Source: an uncultured Actinomycetes bacterium
GTDB taxonomy: Bacteria > Actinomycetota > Actinomycetes > Nanopelagicales > Nanopelagicaceae
Direction of reading: 5' to 3'
DNA: 52,529 bases
Assembly (NCBI GenBank): GCA_903834515.1
Contig: CAILJM010000004.1
Span: forward strand, 1-52,529
The stretch's first letter is position 1, and each line of letters starts with the position of its first letter. Below, one piece after another: positions 26,578 through 34,844 of this stretch. Both the position numbers and the translations under genes were made by a program. The notes below the pieces were generated by a model that saw only the letters and a list, made by a program, of their open reading frames with translations, did no database searches and had not been told where the DNA came from.

Positions 26578-27629
26578 TGAAAAAAGAGAGATATCTCTGG
26601 CTCGATCTACTTCGGGGAGCAGCCGCAATTGCTGTCCTTAGCTTTCACATAGTTGTGAATCATCGCCCGCAACTCAATGGACTCTACGTCCTGGTCGATT
26701 TCTTCTTTGTCTTGAGTGGGTTCGTCCTATGGCCAACTATGCCAAAAGAGAGGAGAACCTTCGGTAAAGATTTTCGCAATCTTCTCTTTCGGAGAATTCT
26801 GCGCCTCTGGCCGATGCTTATCGCCGTCATTGTGACGTCAAATATTATCTATCTCATTACCCATTGGCTGACTCATGAGTGGCGCTTTGATCCAAATAGA
26901 CGCTGGGGTTACATCGTTGCAGCGCTTCTCTTTCTTCAGACAATTGTCTCTACTTCGATGTTTATGGTTGTTCCGCTTTGGTCGCTCTCTGCCGAATTCT
27001 TCGTCAACCTCTTCTTCGCGCCATTTACCGCCATAAAGGGGAACAAAGCGATTTTCTACTCTGTGATCTTTGGTTACCTGGTTCTCAATATTGGGTTAAC
27101 AATGGATCAAGGGTGGATTGGTTTCATTGGACCGATTCGAGGATTTGAAGCGATCGGTCGAGCAATTATTGGCTTCGGCATTGGATTACTTCTGAGAAAA
27201 AATTTGGATCGTTTGAAACGAATTCAAAACCTGTTCTTCTTAATCTTGAGTGGGTATGGGGCTTGGTGGACTCTCTTTAGCGATCAGAGCTATGGGTACA
27301 ACAATACGTATTTTGTGGGCTTGATTTATGCATTCTTTATCCTGCAGGTCTCTCGTTACCAATTAACCTCTGAGTCGGCGATTGGAAAATTCGCCGGATT
27401 GATGGGTAGGTACTCTTACGGTATTTATGGATTTCATCAGGTAATGATCGATCTGACTTCTCATATTTTAAAGAGCCCAAACTCTTTTAAATCGGATCAT
27501 GTCTGGCTTAGATATTTCATCGAGAAATCTTCACTCGTCTGCTTCTTGGCGATTCTGGCAACTTTTCTTACACATAAGTTATTTGAGGGGCCCATTCAGC
27601 GTTGGGGTTCGAAGGTAATCAATCGTTAG
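26577..27629 (+). CDS. Membrane acyltransferase, acyltransferase-3 family
   Basis: A 350-residue integral membrane protein of the acyltransferase-3 family, which transfers acetyl or other acyl groups to surface glycans and other substrates. It starts with the family motif RYLWLDLLRGAAAIAVLSFH; the His of LSFH is the expected catalytic residue. About ten hydrophobic segments follow, with WSLSAEFFVNLFFA near residue 140, another family hallmark. The ATG overlaps the previous TGA by one base, so it is in the regulator-permease operon. A role in acylating a sugar or envelope glycan is possible; the acceptor is unknown. The stop overlaps the convergent GH13 stop by 4 bp. Confidence 0.9.
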   Translation: MKKERYLWLDLLRGAAAIAVLSFHIVVNHRPQLNGLYVLVDFFFVLSGFVLWPTMPKERRTFGKDFRNLLFRRILRLWPMLIAVIVTSNIIYLITHWLTHEWRFDPNRRWGYIVAALLFLQTIVSTSMFMVVPLWSLSAEFFVNLFFAPFTAIKGNKAIFYSVIFGYLVLNIGLTMDQGWIGFIGPIRGFEAIGRAIIGFGIGLLLRKNLDRLKRIQNLFFLILSGYGAWWTLFSDQSYGYNNTYFVGLIYAFFILQVSRYQLTSESAIGKFAGLMGRYSYGIYGFHQVMIDLTSHILKSPNSFKSDHVWLRYFIEKSSLVCFLAILATFLTHKLFEGPIQRWGSKVINR

Positions 27630-29245
27630 CGCTGTAGCCATACTGTTGTGTGTGGTGGGAGTGTGAGGACTTCCGAAGCAAATCCAACGCCTGGTCCAGA
27701 TGTATGAAGTACCGATGTCGCTTCTACATCCATAACAACTCTTTCATCATGTGTGTTTGCGACGACTACTAACCCTGGGACCCGCGTAAAAGCGAGCACT
27801 CCTGGCTTGGTATCTAGGAAGGTGATCGATCCATCGCCCCCTAGCGCCGGATGGCGCTTGCGAAGTTCGAGGGTCTTCTTGTAAAAATTGAGAAAACTAT
27901 GTGGTTCTTTAACTTGGCGTTCAATCGCATATTCACCGTAGGAGTGCATTTGAGGTAACCAAGGTGCACCCAATGAGAATCCAAAATTAACCTGGTGCGC
28001 GCTCCACGGAAGTGGTACTCGACATCCATCGCGCCCAAGATCGGCTCCCTGTGAACGAATTGCAATCGGATCTCTCCGAGCTGAAAGCGGCATCTCGCCA
28101 TCAGGCAATCCAAGCTCTTCCCCCTGATAGATATAGAGCGATCCTGGTAGCGCAGCGGTGAGCAAGGCAAGGGCACGCGCTTTATCTACCGATCCCAAGC
28201 GAGAGAGTAAACGAGGTGAGTCATGATTATTGAGCGCCCATGTTGCTGGTGCACCAACCGTTGCTAACTCAGAGATCACTCGCGTTGCCGCTTCCTTGAT
28301 TTTCTCGGCATCCCAATCAATCAGTAAGAAATCAAAGTTAAATATCTGGTGGAGTTCATCATGGCGCACGTAATTAGCAAGCCGAGATGTTGGATAGACA
28401 AAGGCCTCGCCAACGGTCATCCGATTCTTGTATTCGTTAAAGATCTTGCGCCATGCACGATAGATATCGTGCACACCATCACGATCAAAGAAAGGCATAT
28501 CGCTTAAGAGATCGGCTCTCTGTTCTGCAGTGACATCGTTGGTATCAATGCGAAGTGCTTGCGTGAGCAGATCTGGGTCACGGTGATCGACCAAGATCTC
28601 TTCCTTCACTAAGCCATGTGAAACATCGATACGGAATCCATCAACTCCTCGATCCAGCCAGAATCGAATGGTGGTTTCGAAATCCTCGTGAACATCGGCG
28701 TTATCCCAATTGAGATCAGGTTGTGATGGGTCAAAGAGGTGGAGGTACCACTGGCCATCTGGTACTTGCGTCCAGGCTGATCCGGTAAAGAGTGAGTTCC
28801 AGTTATTTGGTGGAAGTTCTCCGTGCTCACCGCGGCCATCGTAGAAATGAAATCGTGCTCGCTCAGCAGAGCCTGGTGCGGCGCGAAGTGCCGCTTGGAA
28901 CCATATGTGATCAGAGGAAAAATGATTTGGGATGATGTCGAAAATGATTTTGAGACCGCACTCGTGCGCCTCTTTTATAAGTAGCTCCGCATCAGCGAGC
29001 GTCCCAAAGAGCGGGTCAATATCTCGCGGGTCGGCGACATCATAGAAGCCGTCATTGTTCGGCGATCGATAGATAGGGGATAGCCAAATCGCATCAATAC
29101 CAAGTGAGGCTAGGTAGGGCAGACCTTCGATGATGCCGCGCAGATCACCTTCGCCATCGCCATTTGAGTCACGAAAAGAGCGTGGATAGACCTGATAAAT
29201 AACTGCATCTCGCCACCATGCATCGTGCTTCGTTAAGGATGGCAT
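27626..29245 (-). CDS. GH13 alpha-glucosidase (second copy)
   Basis: A 539-residue GH13 enzyme without signal peptide, related to the copy at 18596-20299. It has VIYQVYPRSF, DIIPNHFS, nucleophile Asp207 in GFRIDVSH, acid/base Glu280 in TVGEAFV and Asp342 in LNNHD. It differs from the first copy in a shorter C-terminal domain and an inserted segment around residues 211-250, so substrate range may differ. It has its own likely leaderless promoter (TAGACT, 7 nt upstream of ATG) with a palindrome at the -35 region, so control may be separate from the LacI operators. Confidence 0.93.
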   Translation of the reverse strand: MPSLTKHDAWWRDAVIYQVYPRSFRDSNGDGEGDLRGIIEGLPYLASLGIDAIWLSPIYRSPNNDGFYDVADPRDIDPLFGTLADAELLIKEAHECGLKIIFDIIPNHFSSDHIWFQAALRAAPGSAERARFHFYDGRGEHGELPPNNWNSLFTGSAWTQVPDGQWYLHLFDPSQPDLNWDNADVHEDFETTIRFWLDRGVDGFRIDVSHGLVKEEILVDHRDPDLLTQALRIDTNDVTAEQRADLLSDMPFFDRDGVHDIYRAWRKIFNEYKNRMTVGEAFVYPTSRLANYVRHDELHQIFNFDFLLIDWDAEKIKEAATRVISELATVGAPATWALNNHDSPRLLSRLGSVDKARALALLTAALPGSLYIYQGEELGLPDGEMPLSARRDPIAIRSQGADLGRDGCRVPLPWSAHQVNFGFSLGAPWLPQMHSYGEYAIERQVKEPHSFLNFYKKTLELRKRHPALGGDGSITFLDTKPGVLAFTRVPGLVVVANTHDERVVMDVEATSVLHTSGPGVGFASEVLTLPPHTTVWLQR

Positions 29246-29252
29246 GGTGACG

Positions 29253-29258
29253 AGTCTA
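29253..29258 (-). promoter_or_regulatory. Candidate -10 box TAGACT of the second GH13 gene
   Basis: TAGACT (complement of 29253-29258) lies 7 nt before the ATG at 29245. The same hexamer precedes murT and the MFS-tmk gene. Confidence 0.5.
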
Positions 29259-29269
29259 ATGCAGGGGTT

Positions 29270-29292
29270 CTAACTAGTACCTACCTAGTTAG
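29270..29292. promoter_or_regulatory. Palindrome CTAACTAG-N7-CTAGTTAG upstream of GH13
   Basis: A perfect 8-bp inverted repeat that would cover the -35 region of the GH13 promoter and includes the stop codon of the upstream protease gene. An overlapping pair AGTACC/GGTACT (29276-29281, 29294-29299) extends the symmetry. No U-tract follows, so an operator is more likely than a terminator. Confidence 0.5.
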
Positions 29293-30418
29293 TGGTACTT
29301 CCTAGAACTACTGAATAGGTTTTTATCGATCCATCTGGAAGTGTCGCTTTGATCTTGATTGTCGCACCAGGCACACTGGCACGTATCCGAACGATCGCAG
29401 TAACTTGATCTGGAATCTTCACGCCATCGATCTCATTCACAATCGCGCCAGCTGGAATTCCTGCCTTCTGAGCTGCCTCACCGGCGACGAGTGAGAGGAT
29501 CTTTGCACCATTGCCTGTGTAGGCGTTATCGAAGGTCACGCCCAGGAATGGTCGAGTTGATTGATGCGTAGGAGAGTTGATGATCTCGTTGTAGACGCGC
29601 TTTGCCTCATTAATAGGAATCGCAAAACCAATACCGATATTTCCTGATTGCGCACCCAATGTTGAAGAGCCGGTTGAAGCGATCGCAGAATTAACTCCGA
29701 TCAAATTCCCGAGCGCATCGGTAAGTGGTCCTCCGGAGTTGCCAGGATTGATTGAGGCATCAGTCTGTATCGCATCGACATACGAGTTCACTCCACCGCT
29801 CTGCTGTGTTGTCACAGGACGATTAAGTGCCGAGATAATTCCTGATGTCACAGTGTTTGACAGCCCAAGCGGTGATCCAAATGCGATTGCAGAGTCACCG
29901 ATTGAAACTGCAGAGGAGTCGCCGATTGAGATCGGCGTCAGATTTCCTTGATTGATCTTGAGGACAGCAAGGTCGTAGTTCACATCACGGCCAACGATAG
30001 TCGCTGCTACTTCATCACCATTATTAAATTCCACTTTGACGGTACCGGCACCATTCATCGCTGCATCAATGACATGGTTATTTGTAAGTATGTATGAGTA
30101 TGACGCTGTACTTTGAATAATCGAGCCCGAGCCAGTGTCACCACCGGTCGCAGTTTTCACATTCACGGTCACCACGCTTGGCGATACCTTTGCCACGATA
30201 TTTTTGATGGATCCCGCGGGGGATCCGAGCGCGACGGTGGTGCGGCTTGATGAACAGGAGCCATTGGTTGAGAGATAGAGCGCACCGGTGCGGTTATCGG
30301 CACATGCAATAGAGGTGGAAGTTGAGAAGGTTCCGGCAGCGGTGGCGATACCCCCGATTGTGGATGCTCCAAGGATGAAACCGATCGTGACCTTTGAGGC
30401 GGTACTCGTAAAGCGCAT
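29285..30418 (-). CDS. Secreted or membrane-anchored HtrA-like serine protease with PDZ domain
   Basis: A 377-residue trypsin-like protease of the DegP/HtrA group. It has an N-terminal hydrophobic segment (residues 9-30; signal peptide or anchor), a short Cys-containing region (CADNRTGALYLSTNGSC, residues 39-55), a protease domain with catalytic His115 (TNNHVID), Asp149 (YDLAVLKI) and Ser228 (GNSGGPL), and one PDZ domain from about residue 290. These enzymes degrade or trim damaged proteins outside the membrane. AGGAGAGAG precedes the ATG. It is upstream of the GH13 gene on the same strand but that gene has its own promoter signals. Confidence 0.94.
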   Translation of the reverse strand: MRFTSTASKVTIGFILGASTIGGIATAAGTFSTSTSIACADNRTGALYLSTNGSCSSSRTTVALGSPAGSIKNIVAKVSPSVVTVNVKTATGGDTGSGSIIQSTASYSYILTNNHVIDAAMNGAGTVKVEFNNGDEVAATIVGRDVNYDLAVLKINQGNLTPISIGDSSAVSIGDSAIAFGSPLGLSNTVTSGIISALNRPVTTQQSGGVNSYVDAIQTDASINPGNSGGPLTDALGNLIGVNSAIASTGSSTLGAQSGNIGIGFAIPINEAKRVYNEIINSPTHQSTRPFLGVTFDNAYTGNGAKILSLVAGEAAQKAGIPAGAIVNEIDGVKIPDQVTAIVRIRASVPGATIKIKATLPDGSIKTYSVVLGSTTN

Positions 30419-30511
30419 TTCTCTCTCCTATATGTAACTCAGTAGATGGCTAATTACTCTGCGTAGGTTGGCAATTTAACTCTGACTTTCTATAAGAATA
30501 GTCAACGAAAA

Positions 30512-31732
30512 CTAAGAGTTCTCTGTGAGCTGCATCTTCCAGACCGAGGGGAAGGAGAGCATCCCTGTGACCACTATCGCGCTCAATACCGCCATGCTGA
30601 TGAAGGTCTCCTTCAGTCCAATCGCATGAGCGAGCGGGGCTGCCAAGGCGAGCCCTATTGGACGAGTGAGTAGCGTGCCCATTCCATCAAATGCCGATAC
30701 CCGTGAGAGCGACTCCTTTGGTACTTCGCGTTGAAGTGCTGTGCTCCAGATGGCGCCCCATAAATCAAAGTTCACTCCAAAGAAGAAGGCGAAGATAGCG
30801 ATCAGCCAGACCGAGTTACTGAATGCGAGAGCAACTAAGTAACCACAAATCGCATATGTGCCAAGGAGCAAGAAGCGCATCGGATATTTAGGTCTCACCT
30901 TTAACGCGATAAGTGATCCAGAGAGGTAACCTACAAACTCTGCCGCCACAATAGTCGCCCACGAAGTGGCCCCGTGAAATTTTTCGATTGCCAGCAAAGG
31001 TCCTAAAACGGAATCGATTGCAGACCAACACATAAAGACCGATGAGAAACCAAAGACGACGATGACAATCCATCTAAAGGAGAGAAATACCTTCCACCCG
31101 TGTAAGAGATCTTCGATCACAGTATTCTCGGTCGGCTCTGGCGCGATCGTAAGATGTCTGAGAGTCACGACTGTGAGACCTGAGATGATGAAGGTAACGG
31201 CATCAACTATGAGGGCGGTTGAGCTTCCCTTTGTTGCAATGATCCAACCGCCGATTGACGTTCCCAAGATCAACATTAAATTCGAACCCATTTGAGTCAG
31301 TGCATTACCGGTCATGAGCTGATCTTCTTCAACAAGGGCAGGAACAATTCCTGAGAGTGACGGCCAAAAGATAGCCCACATTGCGCCGAAGTTAATCTGC
31401 GCCATAAGTAGGAACCAGAACGGTACATGGCCAGTTGTAAACCAGATCGCCTGTGCCAAGAGAACGACTCCACCCCAGGTATCAGTAATCGCTGCCATGC
31501 GGATGCGTCCATATCGATCAGCGATAACCCCGCCGAATGGACTCAGGATGAGATAGGTAAGGGATGTTGATCCAACGACGATGCCGAGCTCGGTCGCACT
31601 TCCACCCCGCATATGCAATATTGCAAAGGCGAGGGCGATCGTTCCCATTCCATTACCGAAATTTGAAATAAGCCGAGCCGCTAAAAATCGTTGATAGTTG
31701 CGGCGCGAGAGAATTGCGCGCAATGAACTCAC
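30512..31732 (-). CDS. MFS transporter, EntS-like exporter type
   Basis: A 406-residue major facilitator with about 12 membrane segments. The start (RRNYQRFLAARLISNFGNGM) and the loop GVIADRYGRIRMA match the MFS_3/EntS branch, whose known members export siderophores or drugs. It overlaps the small membrane protein gene upstream by 4 bp (ATGA), so the two are co-expressed. Substrate unknown. Confidence 0.88.
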   Translation of the reverse strand: MSSLRAILSRRNYQRFLAARLISNFGNGMGTIALAFAILHMRGGSATELGIVVGSTSLTYLILSPFGGVIADRYGRIRMAAITDTWGGVVLLAQAIWFTTGHVPFWFLLMAQINFGAMWAIFWPSLSGIVPALVEEDQLMTGNALTQMGSNLMLILGTSIGGWIIATKGSSTALIVDAVTFIISGLTVVTLRHLTIAPEPTENTVIEDLLHGWKVFLSFRWIVIVVFGFSSVFMCWSAIDSVLGPLLAIEKFHGATSWATIVAAEFVGYLSGSLIALKVRPKYPMRFLLLGTYAICGYLVALAFSNSVWLIAIFAFFFGVNFDLWGAIWSTALQREVPKESLSRVSAFDGMGTLLTRPIGLALAAPLAHAIGLKETFISMAVLSAIVVTGMLSFPSVWKMQLTENS

Positions 31733-32112
31733 CTTTTGTTGCCTTCGATATCCTTCAAGACTCGATGGATATCTGCGGCAATCTCTTTTAACTCTGCAAG
31801 TTCTTGGTTTGCAAGTGTGCGAGCCTCTTTAGCGAGTTCAAATTCACCCAATGATGCCGCGTGCGTCTCATTTATCTTCTGCTCAACCGACGCTGATGCA
31901 ACATTCTGCCCAACCATAATGATTGATAAGAGAACCAACTGTAAGAAAGTTTGGGCGATCCAGCCGACGATTGTGATGAGATTGTGGCTATTGATCGCAG
32001 CGGGCAGAGAGATCAGAGCAATTGCGGCGAAGAGATAGGCGCACCACATTGTGGCGACTCCACTAGTGATCTTTGCTGCAAGTTTTCTATTGAAATCATC
32101 GATCTTGCTCAT
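31729..32112 (-). CDS. Small membrane protein, DUF1003-like layout
   Basis: A 127-residue protein with two hydrophobic segments (about residues 22-40 and 47-70) joined by a short turn, a VGQN motif after the second, then a charged helical C-terminus (about 75-127). This layout is like DUF1003 proteins, though the match is loose and I give it as tentative. The function of that family is not established. It shares an operon with the MFS gene (ATGA overlap) and diverges from the LCP gene. TAAAAT 7 nt before the ATG supports the start. Confidence 0.65.
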   Translation of the reverse strand: MSKIDDFNRKLAAKITSGVATMWCAYLFAAIALISLPAAINSHNLITIVGWIAQTFLQLVLLSIIMVGQNVASASVEQKINETHAASLGEFELAKEARTLANQELAELKEIAADIHRVLKDIEGNKR

Positions 32113-32119
32113 AAGGGTA

Positions 32120-32125
32120 ATTTTA
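32120..32125 (-). promoter_or_regulatory. Candidate -10 box TAAAAT
   Basis: TAAAAT (complement of 32120-32125) lies 7 nt before the ATG at 32112 of the small membrane protein gene, with no Shine-Dalgarno. Confidence 0.45.
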
Positions 32126-32170
32126 CGCGGTTTCGCTCAATTCTCAGGCTTCCACCTCGCGCTCACCCAC

Positions 32171-32176
32171 TACAAT
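32171..32176 (+). promoter_or_regulatory. Candidate -10 box TACAAT of the LCP gene
   Basis: TACAAT lies 7 nt before the ATG at 32184, with no Shine-Dalgarno, again the leaderless pattern. Confidence 0.5.
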
Positions 32177-32183
32177 TCCTCAA

Positions 32184-33332
32184 ATGCGCGGATTACCCTC
32201 AAAGATCATTGCTGGCGCCTCAGTTGGCATCGTGGTCCTATCACTCGCCTTTGGATTTTTTGCAAAGACCGCTGGCTCTGCAATTCCACGGTCTCATGCT
32301 CTCAAAGGAGCATCGCAATCAGCAGGTGGCGATACCAACATCTTGCTCCTTGGATTGGATTCACGTCGCGCCAATGATGGTTCTAACCTTCCACGCAAAC
32401 TCCTCGACTTGATGCATGTCGGTTCTTCGAGTTCTATCGGTGGATATAACACCAACACAATGATCTTGATTCATATCCCAGCGAACGGCAAGAAAGCTGT
32501 TGCGATATCTATCCCTCGCGATGATTACGTCGACGTTCCTGGACAATCGCCCAAAAAGATCAAAGAGGCATATGGATATGCCAAGTACTACGCTGAATCG
32601 GCGCTGTATAAGCAGGGCGTAAAGAATCCGCAGTTAGAGGCGCTCTCGCGCGAGGCTGGCCGCACGGCGACAATTAAGACAATTTCGGCGCTCTTACAAG
32701 TTCCTATCGACCACTTCGCTGAGGTAAATCTCGTTGGTTTCTACGACCTCGCAAATGCAGTGGGCGGCATCCAAGTCTGTCTCAACCGCGCCGTCAATGA
32801 CTCTCAATATTCTGGTGCGGTATTTCCTGCAGGCGTGCAGACGATTTCAGGGGTCCAAGCTCTGATGTTCGTGCGCCAACGACATGGGTTGCCTAACGGC
32901 GACTTAGATCGAACTCATCGCCAGCAAGCATTTATCACTGGAGTTATCACTAAATTCCGAACCCAAGGAATCTTTGGTGACCTCGGCAAAGTTTCAGCGC
33001 TACTCAATGTTGCAAAGAAGGATGTTGTGATTGATAGCGGTTGGGATGTTCTTGGATTCCTGCCACAAGCCAAGGCGCTCACTGGTGGAAATATCACCTT
33101 CCACACTCTTCCGATCGAGGGATATACGATGATCAATCACCAATCGGTAAACAAAATTGATGTACCAACGGTACGTAAATTTGTTCATGATCTCTTCTAT
33201 CCAGTAAAACCAACTGCGACGCCAACTTCTTCAACATCTATTAAACCAACACCTAAACCAACGAAGATTAACTTTGCACATCTTGCAAACGGTAAAGGCG
33301 TCGATGGCTCAAAGATTCCGTGTGTTAACTGA
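32184..33332 (+). CDS. LytR-CpsA-Psr (LCP) family cell-wall glycan ligase
   Basis: LCP enzymes move glycans from lipid carriers onto peptidoglycan outside the membrane. The 382-residue protein has one N-terminal membrane anchor (about residues 9-28), then the LCP domain with NILLLGLDSR, NTNTMILIHI, SIPRDDYVDVPG and the lipid-phosphate arginine region LMFVRQRHG and DLDRTHRQQ. After about residue 345 comes a Pro/Thr/Lys-rich tail (KPTPKPTK) and a short Cys-containing end. Its TGA overlaps the ATG of the next gene by one base. Confidence 0.94.
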   Translation: MRGLPSKIIAGASVGIVVLSLAFGFFAKTAGSAIPRSHALKGASQSAGGDTNILLLGLDSRRANDGSNLPRKLLDLMHVGSSSSIGGYNTNTMILIHIPANGKKAVAISIPRDDYVDVPGQSPKKIKEAYGYAKYYAESALYKQGVKNPQLEALSREAGRTATIKTISALLQVPIDHFAEVNLVGFYDLANAVGGIQVCLNRAVNDSQYSGAVFPAGVQTISGVQALMFVRQRHGLPNGDLDRTHRQQAFITGVITKFRTQGIFGDLGKVSALLNVAKKDVVIDSGWDVLGFLPQAKALTGGNITFHTLPIEGYTMINHQSVNKIDVPTVRKFVHDLFYPVKPTATPTSSTSIKPTPKPTKINFAHLANGKGVDGSKIPCVN

Positions 33333-34252
33333 TGCTCTATCCCCTTCTCGCAGTTTTTGTCGGTGCGCTCACAGCGGTGCAATCTCGACTCAATGGCCAG
33401 CTCTCAAAAGATATTCATAATGGGATCGCGGCGGCGATTATCTCCTTTGCAACGGGCTGGATAGTTCTATTCATCCTCTGCTTCGGTTTAAAAATTGAGC
33501 GACAGGGACTGAGAAATATTTGGCAGGGCGTACGATCTGGTCGCTTAAAAAGGTGGGAGATCATTGGTGGAATGGGTGGTGGCTTCTTTGTCGCTACACA
33601 ATCCATCACGGTTCCAAAACTTGGTGTTGCCATCTTTACGATCGCCACTGTGGGCGGCCAGACCGCCGCTTCATTACTTGTCGATAAGTTAGGAATTAGT
33701 CCCGCCGGCAAGAAGCACATCACTGCCCCACGCGTATTCGCAGCGATCATGACGCTCATCGCAGTGACAGTCGCGGTATTTCCAGATCTTTCGCATGCAA
33801 CGTTTTCAGTTATTGCAGTCGCGATGACACTTGTGGTGGGTGTGGTCATCTCGTTCCAGCAAGCACTTAACGGTCGAGTCAATGTCGTTGCCACGCGCCC
33901 CCTTGCTACAGCCTTTCTTAACTTCCTCATGGGGACGGTTGTACTTCTTGTTGCACTCTCGATTAATTTGGCAAATGGCGGCAGCATTGGATCTCTGCCA
34001 ACCAATCTTTGGATTTATCTTGGTGGACCAATCGGAGTCATATTCATCGCAGTATCTGCCTTCACTGTGAAGCAGATGGGAATCCTCAACTTTATCCTAG
34101 GTAGCGTTACAGGTCAGCTCATCGGTGCACTCCTACTGGATTGGCTTGCTCCCGCAGCTCATACCTCGGTGAGTGGATATCTCGTCACCGGCGTCTTCAT
34201 GACTCTTGGTTCAATTCTTATGAGTCGCTATTTCGAGAGCCGCAAGGCATAA
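33332..34252 (+). CDS. DMT-superfamily transporter, YdcZ/DUF606 type
   Basis: A 306-residue membrane protein made of two similar five-helix halves, each with the DUF606 signature (QSRLNGQLSK near residue 17; FQQALNGRVNVVATRPLATAF near 170). Relatives belong to the drug/metabolite transporter superfamily; substrates are unknown. Translation is coupled to the LCP gene by TGATG overlap, and a TetR regulator follows 7 nt downstream. Confidence 0.85.
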   Translation: MLYPLLAVFVGALTAVQSRLNGQLSKDIHNGIAAAIISFATGWIVLFILCFGLKIERQGLRNIWQGVRSGRLKRWEIIGGMGGGFFVATQSITVPKLGVAIFTIATVGGQTAASLLVDKLGISPAGKKHITAPRVFAAIMTLIAVTVAVFPDLSHATFSVIAVAMTLVVGVVISFQQALNGRVNVVATRPLATAFLNFLMGTVVLLVALSINLANGGSIGSLPTNLWIYLGGPIGVIFIAVSAFTVKQMGILNFILGSVTGQLIGALLLDWLAPAAHTSVSGYLVTGVFMTLGSILMSRYFESRKA

Positions 34253-34259
34253 TTTCAGG

Positions 34260-34841
34260 GTGCCAAAGATCCAAGCTCCAACACTCATTGCTCACCGCGA
34301 ACTCCGCCGTCAGCAATTGATGGCCGCTGCGATGGAGTTGGCGATGGCGCAAGGTGCTGCTGCGATCACAGTTGCTGCCGTTGCTGCAAAGGCAGGATTG
34401 GCTAGATCTTCCGTCTATGAGTACTTCGAAAGTTCGGCGGATTTAGTTGCGGATCTAGTAATCGAGGAACTTGATTACTACACAGATCGCCTCGCGCTCG
34501 CAATCAAGGATTCGACTGATCCTTTCGAACAGATTGAACTCTGGATCGCAGAAGGACTTCGTTATGTTGCAGATGGACGCCACATGTTGGTGAAATCTCT
34601 CAACACAATCCAAACTCCTACCTATCGCAAGGACGAGATCTCACTCGGCCACCGCAAATTAATGGCCCCACTTCGCAAGGCTCTTGAAGCGACTCTTGTT
34701 CCTGATCTGAAGGTCGCAGCAGCGTTCTTACAGAGCGTCACAGATGCCGCATCTGTTCGAATTGACGCCGGTAACGACGCAGAGCTCGAAATCCAGAGCG
34801 CTACAAAATTCGCACTTGCTGGACTCCGAGCCCTGATTTAA
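34260..34841 (+). CDS. TetR-family transcriptional regulator
   Basis: A 193-residue regulator with an N-terminal TetR helix-turn-helix (AAITVAAVAAKAGLARSSVYEYF, about residues 34-56) and a helical ligand domain. The GTG start follows CAGGG closely and lies 7 nt after the transporter gene, so it is the third gene of the LCP-transporter operon. A role in controlling that transporter is a guess from position. It ends 3 bases before the end of the convergent secreted-protein gene. Confidence 0.88.
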   Translation: MPKIQAPTLIAHRELRRQQLMAAAMELAMAQGAAAITVAAVAAKAGLARSSVYEYFESSADLVADLVIEELDYYTDRLALAIKDSTDPFEQIELWIAEGLRYVADGRHMLVKSLNTIQTPTYRKDEISLGHRKLMAPLRKALEATLVPDLKVAAAFLQSVTDAASVRIDAGNDAELEIQSATKFALAGLRALI

Positions 34842-34844
34842 AAA

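Noticed and set aside
33415-34005. Long open frame of 196 codons antisense to the DMT transporter gene
   Set aside because: Composition is that of a codon shadow, with no start signals or family resemblance.
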